NCBI GenBank assembly: GCA_037200045.1
Contig: JBBCHM010000002.1
Span: 496,001-560,000 of the forward strand
Direction: 5' to 3'
DNA: 64,000 bases
From: Rhizomicrobium sp.
GTDB lineage: Bacteria; Pseudomonadota; Alphaproteobacteria; Micropepsales; Micropepsaceae
The position numbers and the translations under genes were made by a program. Shown here one piece after another: positions 55,037 through 62,711 of the stretch (its first letter is position 1; each line of letters opens with the position of its first letter). A model generated the notes under the pieces. The model did not search any database and had not been told where the DNA came from. It saw only the letters and a list, made by a program, of their open reading frames with translations.

Positions 55037-55426
55037 TCAGGGAATGACGATCGGAAATACGACCACGCCCATCAGGCAGGCCTTCACCGACTCCGCCGTG
55101 TCCGCGTCGATCTGGCCGGCGCGCCACAGCGGCAGCGCGATGGCGATCAGCCAGGTCGATTTCCAGAACAGTTCGAACAGCAGCAAGGGCAGCATGCGCA
55201 GCGGATATCGAAGGCCCAGCACGGCCATCGCCGACACGCCGGCCAGCAGGCTCGACGTGGCCCGGTGCATCGACAGGGGATGGTCGAAGATCTGCGGCCA
55301 GATCTCCGAGCCGAGCCCCACGACGATCAGCAGATAGGTCGCGCGCAGCACGTAAAGGCGAAGCAGCGAGACCTCGGACGATTTTCTCCCGGACGCCGCG
55401 AACGGCGCCGACGCGATCATGGACAT
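55037..55426 (-). CDS. Small four-helix membrane protein of the ArsR operon
   Basis: A 129-residue integral membrane protein with four hydrophobic segments (about residues 24-42, 54-72, 76-95 and 108-127) and a charged N-terminus. It is not assigned to a family. An AAGGAGG ribosome site precedes the ATG, and the ATG overlaps the previous gene's stop (TGATG), so it is translationally coupled to it. The three-gene unit ArsR - small membrane protein - this protein is likely a sensor or stress-response module under ArsR control. Confidence 0.75.
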   Translation of the reverse strand: MSMIASAPFAASGRKSSEVSLLRLYVLRATYLLIVVGLGSEIWPQIFDHPLSMHRATSSLLAGVSAMAVLGLRYPLRMLPLLLFELFWKSTWLIAIALPLWRAGQIDADTAESVKACLMGVVVFPIVIP

Positions 55427-55683
55427 CAGCCGACCTCCTTCAGGATCTTCTCGACCGCCGTGAGGCGCGTCTTGATCTCGGCCAGATCGGCCTGGACGGC
55501 CAAGAGCGCGCTCACGCCCCCGGCCTGCGCGACGACGGCCTTTTCGGCAAGCGCGCGATAGGTGTCCTCCGCCAGGATGCGCGACTGCGCGACGCGCGCG
55601 GAGGCGAGGTATTTCATGCCGAACACGGCCAGGATCGTTCCGAAGAGCACGCCCAGCGTGAGGAGATAGATGGTTGGAGACAT
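55426..55683 (-). CDS. Small membrane protein with C-terminal coiled coil
   Basis: An 85-residue protein: one membrane helix (about residues 5-24, TIYLLTLGVLFGTILAVFG) followed by a helical, coiled-coil-like tail with VQADLAEIKTRLTAVEKILK at the end. The tail faces the cytosol by charge. It lies between an ArsR regulator (11 bp upstream) and the four-helix membrane protein (overlapping TGATG). The heptad-like tail suggests oligomerisation or contact with its partner. No named family is recognised. Confidence 0.75.
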   Translation of the reverse strand: MSPTIYLLTLGVLFGTILAVFGMKYLASARVAQSRILAEDTYRALAEKAVVAQAGGVSALLAVQADLAEIKTRLTAVEKILKEVG

Positions 55684-55694
55684 GGCAAGTCCTT

Positions 55695-56021
55695 TCACGA
55701 CTCGGATTTGGTGGACGATGCGGTGAGGGTCTTGGCCGCCGCGACGATGGCGGCCGGCGTGAGTTCGACGGCGAAATCGGCGACCTCGAAATAGTTGAGC
55801 GCCTTGCCGTCGGCGGAGAGTTCGAGCTTGCCGGTGACGAGCCCGGCCTCTTCCAGCTTCTGGAGATGCAGGTGGAGCAGCGGCCGGCTGATGCCGACCT
55901 CGCGGGCGAGCTGGCTGACATAGTTGCGCCCGTCCGCCTTCAGCGCCGCGACGATCCGCAACCGGTGCGGATTGGCGAGCGCCGCGAGCACGGTCAGCAA
56001 CTGGTCGCCTGTGATCGGCAA
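55695..56021 (-). CDS. ArsR-family winged-helix regulator
   Basis: A 108-residue winged-helix protein: LLTVLAALANPHRLRIVAAL (about 8-27), the recognition region VSQLAREVGISRPLLHLHLQ (about 35-54), and the wing with LELSADGKALNYFEV. No cysteine cluster for metal is present, so it is a non-metal sensor. The start is TTG at 56021 with AAAGAGG at a good distance; the ATG at 56040 is out of frame. A 36-bp palindrome covers this ribosome site, so it very likely represses its own operon. Confidence 0.82.
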   Translation of the reverse strand: MPITGDQLLTVLAALANPHRLRIVAALKADGRNYVSQLAREVGISRPLLHLHLQKLEEAGLVTGKLELSADGKALNYFEVADFAVELTPAAIVAAAKTLTASSTKSES

Positions 56022-56032
56022 TTGGGGATACC

Positions 56033-56068
56033 TCTTTCATGTGTAAGAAATAACTTACATATGAAAGA
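56033..56068. promoter_or_regulatory. 36-bp palindromic operator of the ArsR operon
   Basis: Left arm 56033-56047 (TCTTTCATGTGTAAG), 6-base centre, right arm 56054-56068 (CTTACATATGAAAGA). The 15-bp arms pair except for one position (56041 with 56060). The near arm includes the ArsR ribosome site. It is strikingly A/T-rich for this genome. Confidence 0.8.
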
Positions 56069-56331
56069 TCAGAAGTCAATAGAGTGCGCGACGTCAAACT
56101 GTGAAACCATTATGCCCGCAAGGGCCGGCGTCCTGGTCCTATCCCGACCGCGCAGTAGCAAACCATGTCGCCACGCCGATGGGCGCGGCATTGTTCAGAT
56201 TCCGCTCAAGATGCTTTGGGTGTGGATCGATCCGGCTTTTGCCTGCACCAACAAGGAAAAGGCAGATTGCAAACTACTGGCGAATCCAGCCACGATTGTG
56301 AATTGCTGTACTCTTCGGGGGGAGAGGCCAC
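56069..56331. other. Non-coding stretch before the HipA-like gene
   Basis: Reading frames here are short and do not look like protein. No RNA gene, repeat family A-C copy or clear promoter was recognised. It separates the ArsR operon from the A/T-richer insert at 56332-57588 and may hold the insert's promoter. Confidence 0.5.
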
Positions 56332-57087
56332 CTGCCATTCAATTTCCGTCGGTTTGCGCCTGCCACCGTTGCCATTGAAGAGGCGTGGTGCACGACAGCC
56401 GTATCCGGTGATGCGTGGCAGGAGACTGCCCATAACTGGCCTACTAGTACCGGGCCTATCCTGGTCAAGGCGAGGAATGGGCTTATTGGGGTAAAAAAAC
56501 CAGGAACACCACAATCCGGAAACTTAATCGCAGCGAGAGAAAAGATTGTTGCGGACTTAGCCTATCTTCTCGGTCTTCCAGTTCCCCCAGTTACGCTCTG
56601 GAATACCACAGGAGATCTCTATGCCGCGGTGTCGGCATGGGCATTTGAGAAACCGCTGCAATGGGGACAGATTAGAGGGATGCTGGGGGGCGTGGCTGGG
56701 GCAGCGTTGGTTCCTGCAATGAGCGCGATGGTGCCATTCGAGGCTTGGATAGCTGCTGGCGACCGCCAAAATGGTGGGAACGTGCTGGTTGCCGTATTGC
56801 CCACGGGGGAACCAGTAGCAGCTTGGATTGATTATGCATTTTCGCTTGATCACGCTTGGGAAAGGAACCTGCACACAACCTGCACGCTTCCTCCCTGCTA
56901 TCCGCCTCTCGGTGAGCCGGACCCCGCTATAATGAAGGAGATTGCATGTCGCATTGAAGCCATGAAAGATGAGGAAATTGAGGGGGTTGTTAACCGTATT
57001 CCCGGAAATTGCCTGGAGAAGGCCGTCCGGGACTCAATTTGTGCGAATTTACTCGAACGGCGTGCAGCCGTTCGCGGACTCTGCTAG
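56332..57087 (+). CDS. HipA-like kinase domain protein, start uncertain
   Basis: An open frame with coding character runs from 56302 to the TAG at 57085; no ATG, GTG or TTG stands at its head. A CTG at 56332 with GGGGGGAGAGG just upstream is the best start (about 251 residues); ATT 56302 is another option. The sequence resembles the compact HipA-like kinases: VKARNGLIGVKKPG (nucleotide-binding strand), NLIAAREKIVADLAYLLGLP with PVPPVTLW, the catalytic AWIAAGDRQNGGNVLVAVL, and the metal-binding AAWIDYAFSLDH. It uses TTA, AGA and ATA codons rare elsewhere in the window, so it was probably acquired. It may phosphorylate a protein target, with the next gene as partner. The family assignment is by eye only. 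Confidence 0.6.
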   Translation: MPFNFRRFAPATVAIEEAWCTTAVSGDAWQETAHNWPTSTGPILVKARNGLIGVKKPGTPQSGNLIAAREKIVADLAYLLGLPVPPVTLWNTTGDLYAAVSAWAFEKPLQWGQIRGMLGGVAGAALVPAMSAMVPFEAWIAAGDRQNGGNVLVAVLPTGEPVAAWIDYAFSLDHAWERNLHTTCTLPPCYPPLGEPDPAIMKEIACRIEAMKDEEIEGVVNRIPGNCLEKAVRDSICANLLERRAAVRGLC

Positions 57088-57099
57088 GAGGAGGTGCTG

Positions 57100-57588
57100 A
57101 TGATCGACCCCGAATTCCGAGTCGCCCAAATCGTCTACGTCACGGATGTGACGCGCGAGGGGGCGCCTATTATCCCCCTTGGCGTGTTTGCTGAGGCTAG
57201 CAACCAGAAATCCCGAGGGCTGGCCTTAAAGGCGCGCAAGTCGCTGTCGGCTGCAGAACGGGAGATGCTGTCCCCGCTGTTGCGCGATTTGCTGATGGAC
57301 CCATTCGCGTATTTCCATAGCGAATTTAGAGATGCATGGGACAACGCCCCTCCCGGTAGGGCTCTGGAGTATCTTGGAAAGCGTCATGCTAGCGGCTTGC
57401 GCATTCTAGGCCCAAAGGACTGTGACGAAACCATTTGGTTTTTGCAGCGTCTTATTGCGCCAAAGCTCGACGCGCTCGAAGCTAAGCTGACTAGTGCCGT
57501 TGACCGGGAGTACGAAAAATTCTGGCGCAAGCCAGACATCGAACAGGACAGCGAGAAAGTCTTTATCGAGCGGAAGAAGGCAGCTTAG
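57100..57588 (+). CDS. Unknown partner protein of the HipA-like kinase
   Basis: A 162-residue protein starting MIDPEFRVAQIVYVTDVT. Its AGGAGGAGG ribosome site begins inside the preceding gene's stop region, 12 bases separating the two frames, so they form one operon. It has no membrane segment or signal peptide; the C-terminal half is helical and charged (KLDALEAKLTSAVDREYEKF). Compact HipA-like kinases are often paired with a small DUF3037-like protein, and the IPLGVFAEA strand is faintly reminiscent, but I do not assign it. Codon use is A/T-richer than the surroundings, like the kinase gene. Confidence 0.72.
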   Translation: MIDPEFRVAQIVYVTDVTREGAPIIPLGVFAEASNQKSRGLALKARKSLSAAEREMLSPLLRDLLMDPFAYFHSEFRDAWDNAPPGRALEYLGKRHASGLRILGPKDCDETIWFLQRLIAPKLDALEAKLTSAVDREYEKFWRKPDIEQDSEKVFIERKKAA

Positions 57589-57603
57589 TTTCAAAGCCCG
57601 CGC

Positions 57604-58134
57604 CTAAATCCCCTGGCCCTCGACATCGCGGCCGAGCGCATCGACGTGCTTCTGCGCGCCTTCGAGCTGCGGATCCAGCTCCAGCGCCTTGCGGTAGAGC
57701 TTCAGCGCGCCTTCCTTGTTGCCGTAGTCCTCCAGGATGTTGCCGAGCTCATACATCGCGGTGAACTGGCGCGGATTGAGCAGGATGGTGTGCTCCAGCG
57801 AAACGATCGCGCCGGAATCGTCGCCATTGTCGTGCTGCAGGCTGGCGCGCGCGTGCCAGCCCTCGGCATAGTTCGGCGCCACGCCGGTGATCGCGTCGAA
57901 CAATTGCCTGGCGGTGTCCTTGTCGCCGGCGGCCAGCACCGCCTGGGCCCGCGTCATCAGGAGCTCGACGCTGGCGCTGCCCGATTGCAGGAAGACCCCG
58001 CCGATCTTGTCCTCGATCGGCTTGGCCTCCTCGGGCGAAGCGGCCTTCTTGAGCTGCCCGAACAGCGCGTCCAGCGGCGCGGCGGAAGCCGCGACGGGTA
58101 TCAGGCAGAAGAGCAGAACGGCGAGAACGCGCAT
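57604..58134 (-). CDS. Exported TPR-repeat protein
   Basis: A 176-residue protein with a signal peptide (MRVLAVLLFCLIPVAASAAP). Three tetratricopeptide units are visible: the AVLAAGDKDTARQLFDAITG region (about 65-85), PNYAEGWHARASLQHDNGDD with its helix B (about 87-120), and AMYELGNILEDYGNKEGALK to LYRKALELDP (about 125-155). TPR proteins mediate protein contacts; here in the periplasm. It follows glcF by 9 bp on the same strand, so it is probably the last gene of the glycolate oxidase transcript, though no functional link is known. Confidence 0.85.
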   Translation of the reverse strand: MRVLAVLLFCLIPVAASAAPLDALFGQLKKAASPEEAKPIEDKIGGVFLQSGSASVELLMTRAQAVLAAGDKDTARQLFDAITGVAPNYAEGWHARASLQHDNGDDSGAIVSLEHTILLNPRQFTAMYELGNILEDYGNKEGALKLYRKALELDPQLEGAQKHVDALGRDVEGQGI

Positions 58135-58143
58135 GGCCGGATT

Positions 58144-59421
58144 TTATCCCGCGCGCGCCATCAACGCCACCGGGATCGGCCCGCCCTCGACCCAGTCCAC
58201 CAGTTCGGCGGCATGCACGAAGGGCGGCCCGTCGGCTCCCGCCAAATGGTTCATGCAGGGGAAATTGGTGCTCGCCACGATGTCGGGCTCGGTCGCCGCG
58301 ATATTGTCGAGCTTGCGGGCGCGCAGGGCCTGGGAAATCTCGGGCTGCAGGATCGAATAGGTCCCGGCCGAGCCGCAGCACAGATGGCCCTCCGGCACCG
58401 AGGCGACCTCGAACCCGGCGGCGGCGAGCAGCGCCTCGCCCTTGCCGGCCAGCTTCAGCCCGTTCTGCAGCGAGCAGGCCGCATGCCAGGCGACGCGCAG
58501 CGGCCGCGGCTCCGGCGCGGCGACGGGCGTCGCCAGGTCGAGGAAGTCGCGCGACGCCGCCGCGAAGGCCCGCGCCCGCGGCAGCCACAAGGGATCGTCG
58601 AGGAACAGATGCGTCAGGTCCTTCAGATGCGCCGAGCAGCCCGTCGCGGTGATCAGCACGCCCTCGAAAGCGTCGGCGCCGCCGCCGCGCTCATAGGCCT
58701 CGATGGCGCGGCGCGCCCAGTTCTTGGCGTCCTCGCTGCGGCCCAGATGGTACACCAGCGAGCCGCAGCAGCCCGCGCCTTCCAGCGGCACCAGCTCGAT
58801 ACCGCGCCGCGCCAGCACGCGCGCCACCGCCGCGTCGATCCCCGGCGCGATCGCGCCCTGCACGCAGCCCGGCATCAGTGCGACGCGCCGCGCATTGGGC
58901 AGGATCGCGCGCGGCAAAGCGGCGGGCCCGGCGATCGGCGTCGCGAGCCCGGTGCGCGCCATGCCCTTGAGCCGTCCGGGCAGCAGCCAGGTCAGCGGCC
59001 CCGCGAGATGCGCCGCGAACAGGCCGATGCGGGTCAGCGCCGGCCGCGTCATCACCGTGGCGATCAGCCAGCGCAGCAGCCTGTCGCCCCAGGGGCGGCG
59101 GTAATGGGTCTGGATGTGCGACCGCGCCTCGTCGATCAGCCGCGCATAGTCGACGCTCGACGGACAGGCGCTGCGGCAGGCCAGGCAGGAGAGGCAGCGG
59201 TCGACATGCAGCACCGTCTCGGCATCCGGCACGCCGCCCTTCTGCAGCATGTTCTGCATCAGCACGATGCGGCCGCGCGGCCCGTCGCGCTCGTCGCCGA
59301 GCAGGACATAGGTCGGGCAGGTCGCGGTGCAGATGCCGCAATGGACGCAGGCGCGCAGATTCTTCTCGGCTTCCGCGATGTGCGGATCGGTGAGCTGGGT
59401 GGGCGTGAAGGCGGTGCGCAT
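58144..59421 (-). CDS. glcF: Glycolate oxidase iron-sulfur subunit GlcF
   Basis: A 425-residue subunit. Two 4Fe-4S motifs lie in the N-terminal part: CVHCGICTATCPTY (about 25-38) and CLSCLACRSACPS (about 75-87). Two CCG domains follow, with MPGCVQ...GCCGSL and HAACSLQNGL...LCCGSAG, which bind further clusters or a quinone-side site. GlcF accepts electrons from the flavin subunits GlcD/GlcE when glycolate is oxidised to glyoxylate. A family A repeat separates it from glcE. Confidence 0.93.
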   Translation of the reverse strand: MRTAFTPTQLTDPHIAEAEKNLRACVHCGICTATCPTYVLLGDERDGPRGRIVLMQNMLQKGGVPDAETVLHVDRCLSCLACRSACPSSVDYARLIDEARSHIQTHYRRPWGDRLLRWLIATVMTRPALTRIGLFAAHLAGPLTWLLPGRLKGMARTGLATPIAGPAALPRAILPNARRVALMPGCVQGAIAPGIDAAVARVLARRGIELVPLEGAGCCGSLVYHLGRSEDAKNWARRAIEAYERGGGADAFEGVLITATGCSAHLKDLTHLFLDDPLWLPRARAFAAASRDFLDLATPVAAPEPRPLRVAWHAACSLQNGLKLAGKGEALLAAAGFEVASVPEGHLCCGSAGTYSILQPEISQALRARKLDNIAATEPDIVASTNFPCMNHLAGADGPPFVHAAELVDWVEGGPIPVALMARAG

Positions 59422-59461
59422 TTTCTCTCAGGACTACCGATCAAATCCGACAAAAAAAGAA

Positions 59462-59549
59462 TGTCATGGCCCGCGAATGCGGGCCACCCAGGTGACATCT
59501 TGCAGAGCAGGCATCACCTGGGTCCGCCGCATTCGCGGCGGATGACACC
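59462..59549. repeat. Family A repeat A7, between glcE and glcF
   Basis: TGTCATGGCCCGCGAATGCG to GGGCCACCCAGG on the left and CACCTGGGTCCGCCGCATTC to GCGGCGGATGACACC on the right. It occupies the whole gap between two genes of a presumed operon. Confidence 0.92.
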
Positions 59550-59574
59550 TTTTTTGTTTTCATCGAAAGAAACA

Positions 59575-60714
59575 CTACACCCCGTCCCACATCCGGCCGG
59601 GATTGAACAAGCCCAGCGGATCGAACGCCGCCTTGACGGACTTGGTGACCGCCATTCGAACCGCGCTTTGCGGTTCGAATGTATCGAGCCGCTCGCGCGT
59701 CTCCTCGGCGGCGCGCAGCAGCACGGCATGGCCGCCGGCGCGATGGACCGCCGCGCGCACCGTGTCGCTGCCGGGCAGCGTGCCGAGCCACAGCAACCCG
59801 CCGGCCCAGTCGCCGAGCCACAGCGGCGCGTCGATCTCGGCGGCGACCCCGGCCGCCGCCGCCGGCGGCACGAAAGCGCGCCACACGTCGTAAGGCGTAT
59901 CGAGGAACATCTCGCCGTTGGCGATGGCGCGGAAGGCGATCTCGCCGTCCGGCACCTCTTCGGCGGCGCGGCCGCCCAGCAGCGCGCGCAGCATCGTGCA
60001 TTTCTCGGCCAGCGGTGCCTTCTCGCCTTCCAGGCGGATGAGAGCGCGATCCCGGCTGAAGGCCAGCCCCGTCGCGTCCAGCGGCGAGGACCACACTTTG
60101 CGCAGCAAGGCGAAACCTTCTTCGGGCGACAGATCGCGCACCGCCAGCACGGTGGACAGCGGCGGCTTGGGGAACACGCGCAGCGTCACCTCGGTGAGCA
60201 CGCACAGCGTTCCCATCGCGCCGCACATCAGTTTGGGAACATCGAAGCCGGTGACGTTCTTGACCACCTTGCCGCCGGCCTTGAACGCCTCGCCGAAGCC
60301 GTTCACGCCGCGAAAGCCGAGCAATTGGTCGCGCACCGCGCCCAGGCGCACCCGCGCCGGACCGTTGGCGTCGCACGCGATCGCGCCGCCGATCGTACCC
60401 AGCCCCGGCGCCGCGCCGAGCAAGGGGCCCCAGTCCGGCGGATCGAAACCGAGCCGCTGGCCCTTTTCGGCGAGCGCCGCCGCGATCTCCGCCACCGGCG
60501 TGCCCGGCGCCGCGGTCAGGATCAGTTCGTTGGGCTCGTACGAAAGAATGCCGCGCAGGCCCGAAACGTCGAGCACCGAACCCATCGTCACCACGGCGCG
60601 GCCGAAAGCCTGCTTGGTGCCGGCGCCGACGATTTCGAGCGGCGATTTCCATGCGCGCGCCGTCATCACGGCCTCGACGATCTCTGCTTCGGTGGATGCT
60701 TTGTGGGTCGGCAT
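59575..60714 (-). CDS. glcE: Glycolate oxidase FAD-binding subunit GlcE
   Basis: A 379-residue FAD-linked oxidase of the PCMH (vanillyl alcohol oxidase) fold. The FAD-binding region includes PLEIVGAGTKQAFGRAV (about 21-37), ELILTAAPGTPVAEIAAALA (about 63-82), LGTIGGAIACDANGPARVRL (about 104-123) and VKNVTGFDVPKLMCGAMGTL (about 151-170). GlcE is required with GlcD and GlcF for glycolate oxidase activity at the inner membrane. It lies between glcD and glcF, separated from each by a family A repeat. Confidence 0.93.
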   Translation of the reverse strand: MPTHKASTEAEIVEAVMTARAWKSPLEIVGAGTKQAFGRAVVTMGSVLDVSGLRGILSYEPNELILTAAPGTPVAEIAAALAEKGQRLGFDPPDWGPLLGAAPGLGTIGGAIACDANGPARVRLGAVRDQLLGFRGVNGFGEAFKAGGKVVKNVTGFDVPKLMCGAMGTLCVLTEVTLRVFPKPPLSTVLAVRDLSPEEGFALLRKVWSSPLDATGLAFSRDRALIRLEGEKAPLAEKCTMLRALLGGRAAEEVPDGEIAFRAIANGEMFLDTPYDVWRAFVPPAAAAGVAAEIDAPLWLGDWAGGLLWLGTLPGSDTVRAAVHRAGGHAVLLRAAEETRERLDTFEPQSAVRMAVTKSVKAAFDPLGLFNPGRMWDGV

Positions 60715-60733
60715 CTCTAGATCACACCCACAC

Positions 60734-60860
60734 TGTCATGGCCCGCGAATGCGGGCCACCCAGTTGAAGCGCGGCGCGACCTTTCAGGGAGAAGCGGTGA
60801 CCGTCCTGAGAAAGCAAGACATGCGTCACCTGGGTGGCCCGCATTCGCGGGCCATGACAA
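60734..60860. repeat. Family A repeat A8, between glcD and glcE
   Basis: TGTCATGGCCCGCGAATGCG to GGGCCACCCAG on the left and CACCTGGGTGGCCCGCATTC to GCGGGCCATGACAA on the right, with a longer centre. It contains an uninterrupted CTGGGTGGCCCGCATTCG, the same IS110 target as A4. Confidence 0.92.
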
Positions 60861-60891
60861 GAGAGCTTTGGAAGCAAAGATGACAACCATT

Positions 60892-62370
60892 TCAAAACCG
60901 CGGCAGGTTCGGGAACGGCACGCGGCCGTCCTTCACATGCATATGCCCGCCCTCGACGCAGGCCGACAGCGTCGGAAACACCTTGCCGGGATTGAGCAGC
61001 CCGCCGGCGTCGAAGGCGCATTTCAGCCGCTGCTGCTGCGCCAGGTCGGCCTCGGTGAACATCACCGGCATCAAATCGCGCTTTTCGACGCCGACGCCGT
61101 GCTCGCCGGTCAAGACGCCGCCGACCTCGACGCAGAGCCTCAGGATATCGGCGCCGAACGCTTCGGCGCGGTCGTGCTCGCCCGGCTTCATCGTGTCGAA
61201 GATGATGAGCGGATGCAGGTTGCCGTCGCCGGCATGGAACACGTTGCAGAAGCCGAGCCGGTAGTGCTGCGCCATCTCGCCCATCCGCGCCAGCACCGCG
61301 GGCAGCTTGTGGCGCGGGATCGTGCCGTCCATGCACAGCATGTCGGGCGCCAGCCGCCCCATCGCCGGGAACGCCGCCTTGCGGCCGGCCCAGAGCTTGC
61401 CGCGTTCGATTTCGTCCCGCGCCTCGCGGACTTCCGCGCCGTTGGCCCTCGCGATGTCGCCGATGCGGGCGATGGCGTCATCGACCTCGGCGCCGATGCC
61501 GTCGGCGTCGATGATGAGAACGCCCTCGCAGGCCGGATAGCCGGGCGCGGAATAGGCCTCCACCGCCGCGATACAGCGGCGATCCATGAACTCCATCGCG
61601 GCCGGCACGATGCCCGCCGCGATGATGTCGGCGACGCATTGCCCGGCATCCGGCACGGAGGAAAACGCCGCCAGCAGCGTGCGCGTCGCGGGCGCCTTGG
61701 GCAAAATCCGAACCGTCGCCTCGACCACGACGCCGAGCAGTCCCTCGGAGCCGCACACCACGCCGAGCAGGTCGAGCCCGCCGGCGCCGGGCGCCTTGCC
61801 GCCGAGCCGCATCCGTTCGCCGCTCATCAGCACGAATTCGACGCCCAAAAGGTTGTTCGTCGTCAACCCGTATTTCAGGCAATGCAGCCCGCCGGAATTC
61901 TCCGCGACATTGCCGCCGATGGTGCAGGCGATCTGGCTCGACGGATCGGGCGCGTAATAGAAGCCGCTTGCCTCGACCGCGCGGGTGATCGCCAGATTGG
62001 TCACGCCGGGCTGGGCGACGACGCAGCGGTTCTCGATGTCGATGTCGAGGATCCGGCTCATCCGCGTCAGGCTGAGCAGGATGGCATCGGCGCGCGGCAG
62101 CGCCCCGCCCGACAGCGAGGTCCCCGCCCCGCGCGGCACGACCGGCACGCCGTGTTCGCTGGCATAGGCCAGGATGGCGGCCACCTGCTCGGCATCGCGC
62201 GGCAGCACGGTGACCAGCGGCTTCTGGCGATAGGCGGTCAGCGCATCGGCGTCGAAAGCGGCGAGGCCGGCGGGATCGGACACCACCCCGTCGGGCACGA
62301 TGGCACGAAGCGCCGCGACGATGTCGGCGCCATGGGCGATGATCTCGGAATCGGGTGGCGAAAAATCCAC
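60892..62370 (-). CDS. glcD: Glycolate oxidase subunit GlcD
   Basis: A 492-residue FAD-linked oxidase. FAD-binding strands: VVPRGAGTSLSGGALPRADA (about 78-97), CVVAQPGVTNLAITRAVEAS (about 116-135) and CTIGGNVAENSGGLHCLKYG (about 152-171). The C-terminal FAD-oxidase domain has NVFHAGDGNLHPLIIFD (about 390-406) and TGEHGVGVEKRDLMP (about 435-449), the metal/substrate His region. It oxidises glycolate (or D-lactate-like acids) to glyoxylate with GlcE and GlcF. A GTG at 62370 has GAGGGG about 7 bases upstream and is preferred over a TTG at 62385. It is the first gene of the glcDEF unit; no glcC or glcB is in the window. Confidence 0.93.
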   Translation of the reverse strand: MDFSPPDSEIIAHGADIVAALRAIVPDGVVSDPAGLAAFDADALTAYRQKPLVTVLPRDAEQVAAILAYASEHGVPVVPRGAGTSLSGGALPRADAILLSLTRMSRILDIDIENRCVVAQPGVTNLAITRAVEASGFYYAPDPSSQIACTIGGNVAENSGGLHCLKYGLTTNNLLGVEFVLMSGERMRLGGKAPGAGGLDLLGVVCGSEGLLGVVVEATVRILPKAPATRTLLAAFSSVPDAGQCVADIIAAGIVPAAMEFMDRRCIAAVEAYSAPGYPACEGVLIIDADGIGAEVDDAIARIGDIARANGAEVREARDEIERGKLWAGRKAAFPAMGRLAPDMLCMDGTIPRHKLPAVLARMGEMAQHYRLGFCNVFHAGDGNLHPLIIFDTMKPGEHDRAEAFGADILRLCVEVGGVLTGEHGVGVEKRDLMPVMFTEADLAQQQRLKCAFDAGGLLNPGKVFPTLSACVEGGHMHVKDGRVPFPNLPRF

Positions 62371-62414
62371 GCGTGCGCCCCTCAACCACGCACGAAGGCT
62401 AGCACGGCGCGGGC

Positions 62415-62540
62415 TTAGCCCTGGCGTGCCTTGAAGCGCGGATTCTTCTTGTTGATGACGTAGACGCGGCCCTTGCGGCGGACGACGCGGCAGTCCTTGT
62501 CGCGCTTCTTGAGCGAGCGGAGAGAGTTGCGAACTTTCAT
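62415..62540 (-). CDS. rpmJ: 50S ribosomal protein L36, zinc-free form
   Basis: A 41-residue protein, [20 protein letters not shown] then [20 protein letters not shown] and a final Gly. It matches L36, which binds 23S rRNA in the large subunit. Only one of the usual four zinc ligands (Cys17) remains, so it is the C-minus type, common in alphaproteobacteria and independent of zinc. It stands alone, downstream of no other ribosomal genes, 29 bases from the glcD side. Confidence 0.95.
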   Translation of the reverse strand: MKVRNSLRSLKKRDKDCRVVRRKGRVYVINKKNPRFKARQG

Positions 62541-62711
62541 GGTCTTATGGCCTTGGATCTGGGCCACAAGGCCCCGCAAAGAGGCGCGGAAGCTATGCGG
62601 CCCCCCTTTTCCTGTCAACCGGGAGAAAACCCAGGAATTCCGCCACATTCCGGCCTTGCCGGCGCGCTCTGCTATGGTAATCCGCCCGGCTTGGGGCGAC
62701 CGAGGGTGGGG

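Noticed and set aside
56101..56301. Short plus-strand frame before the HipA-like gene
   Set aside because: It has no ribosome site, no recognisable sequence and ends before the frame with kinase motifs begins.
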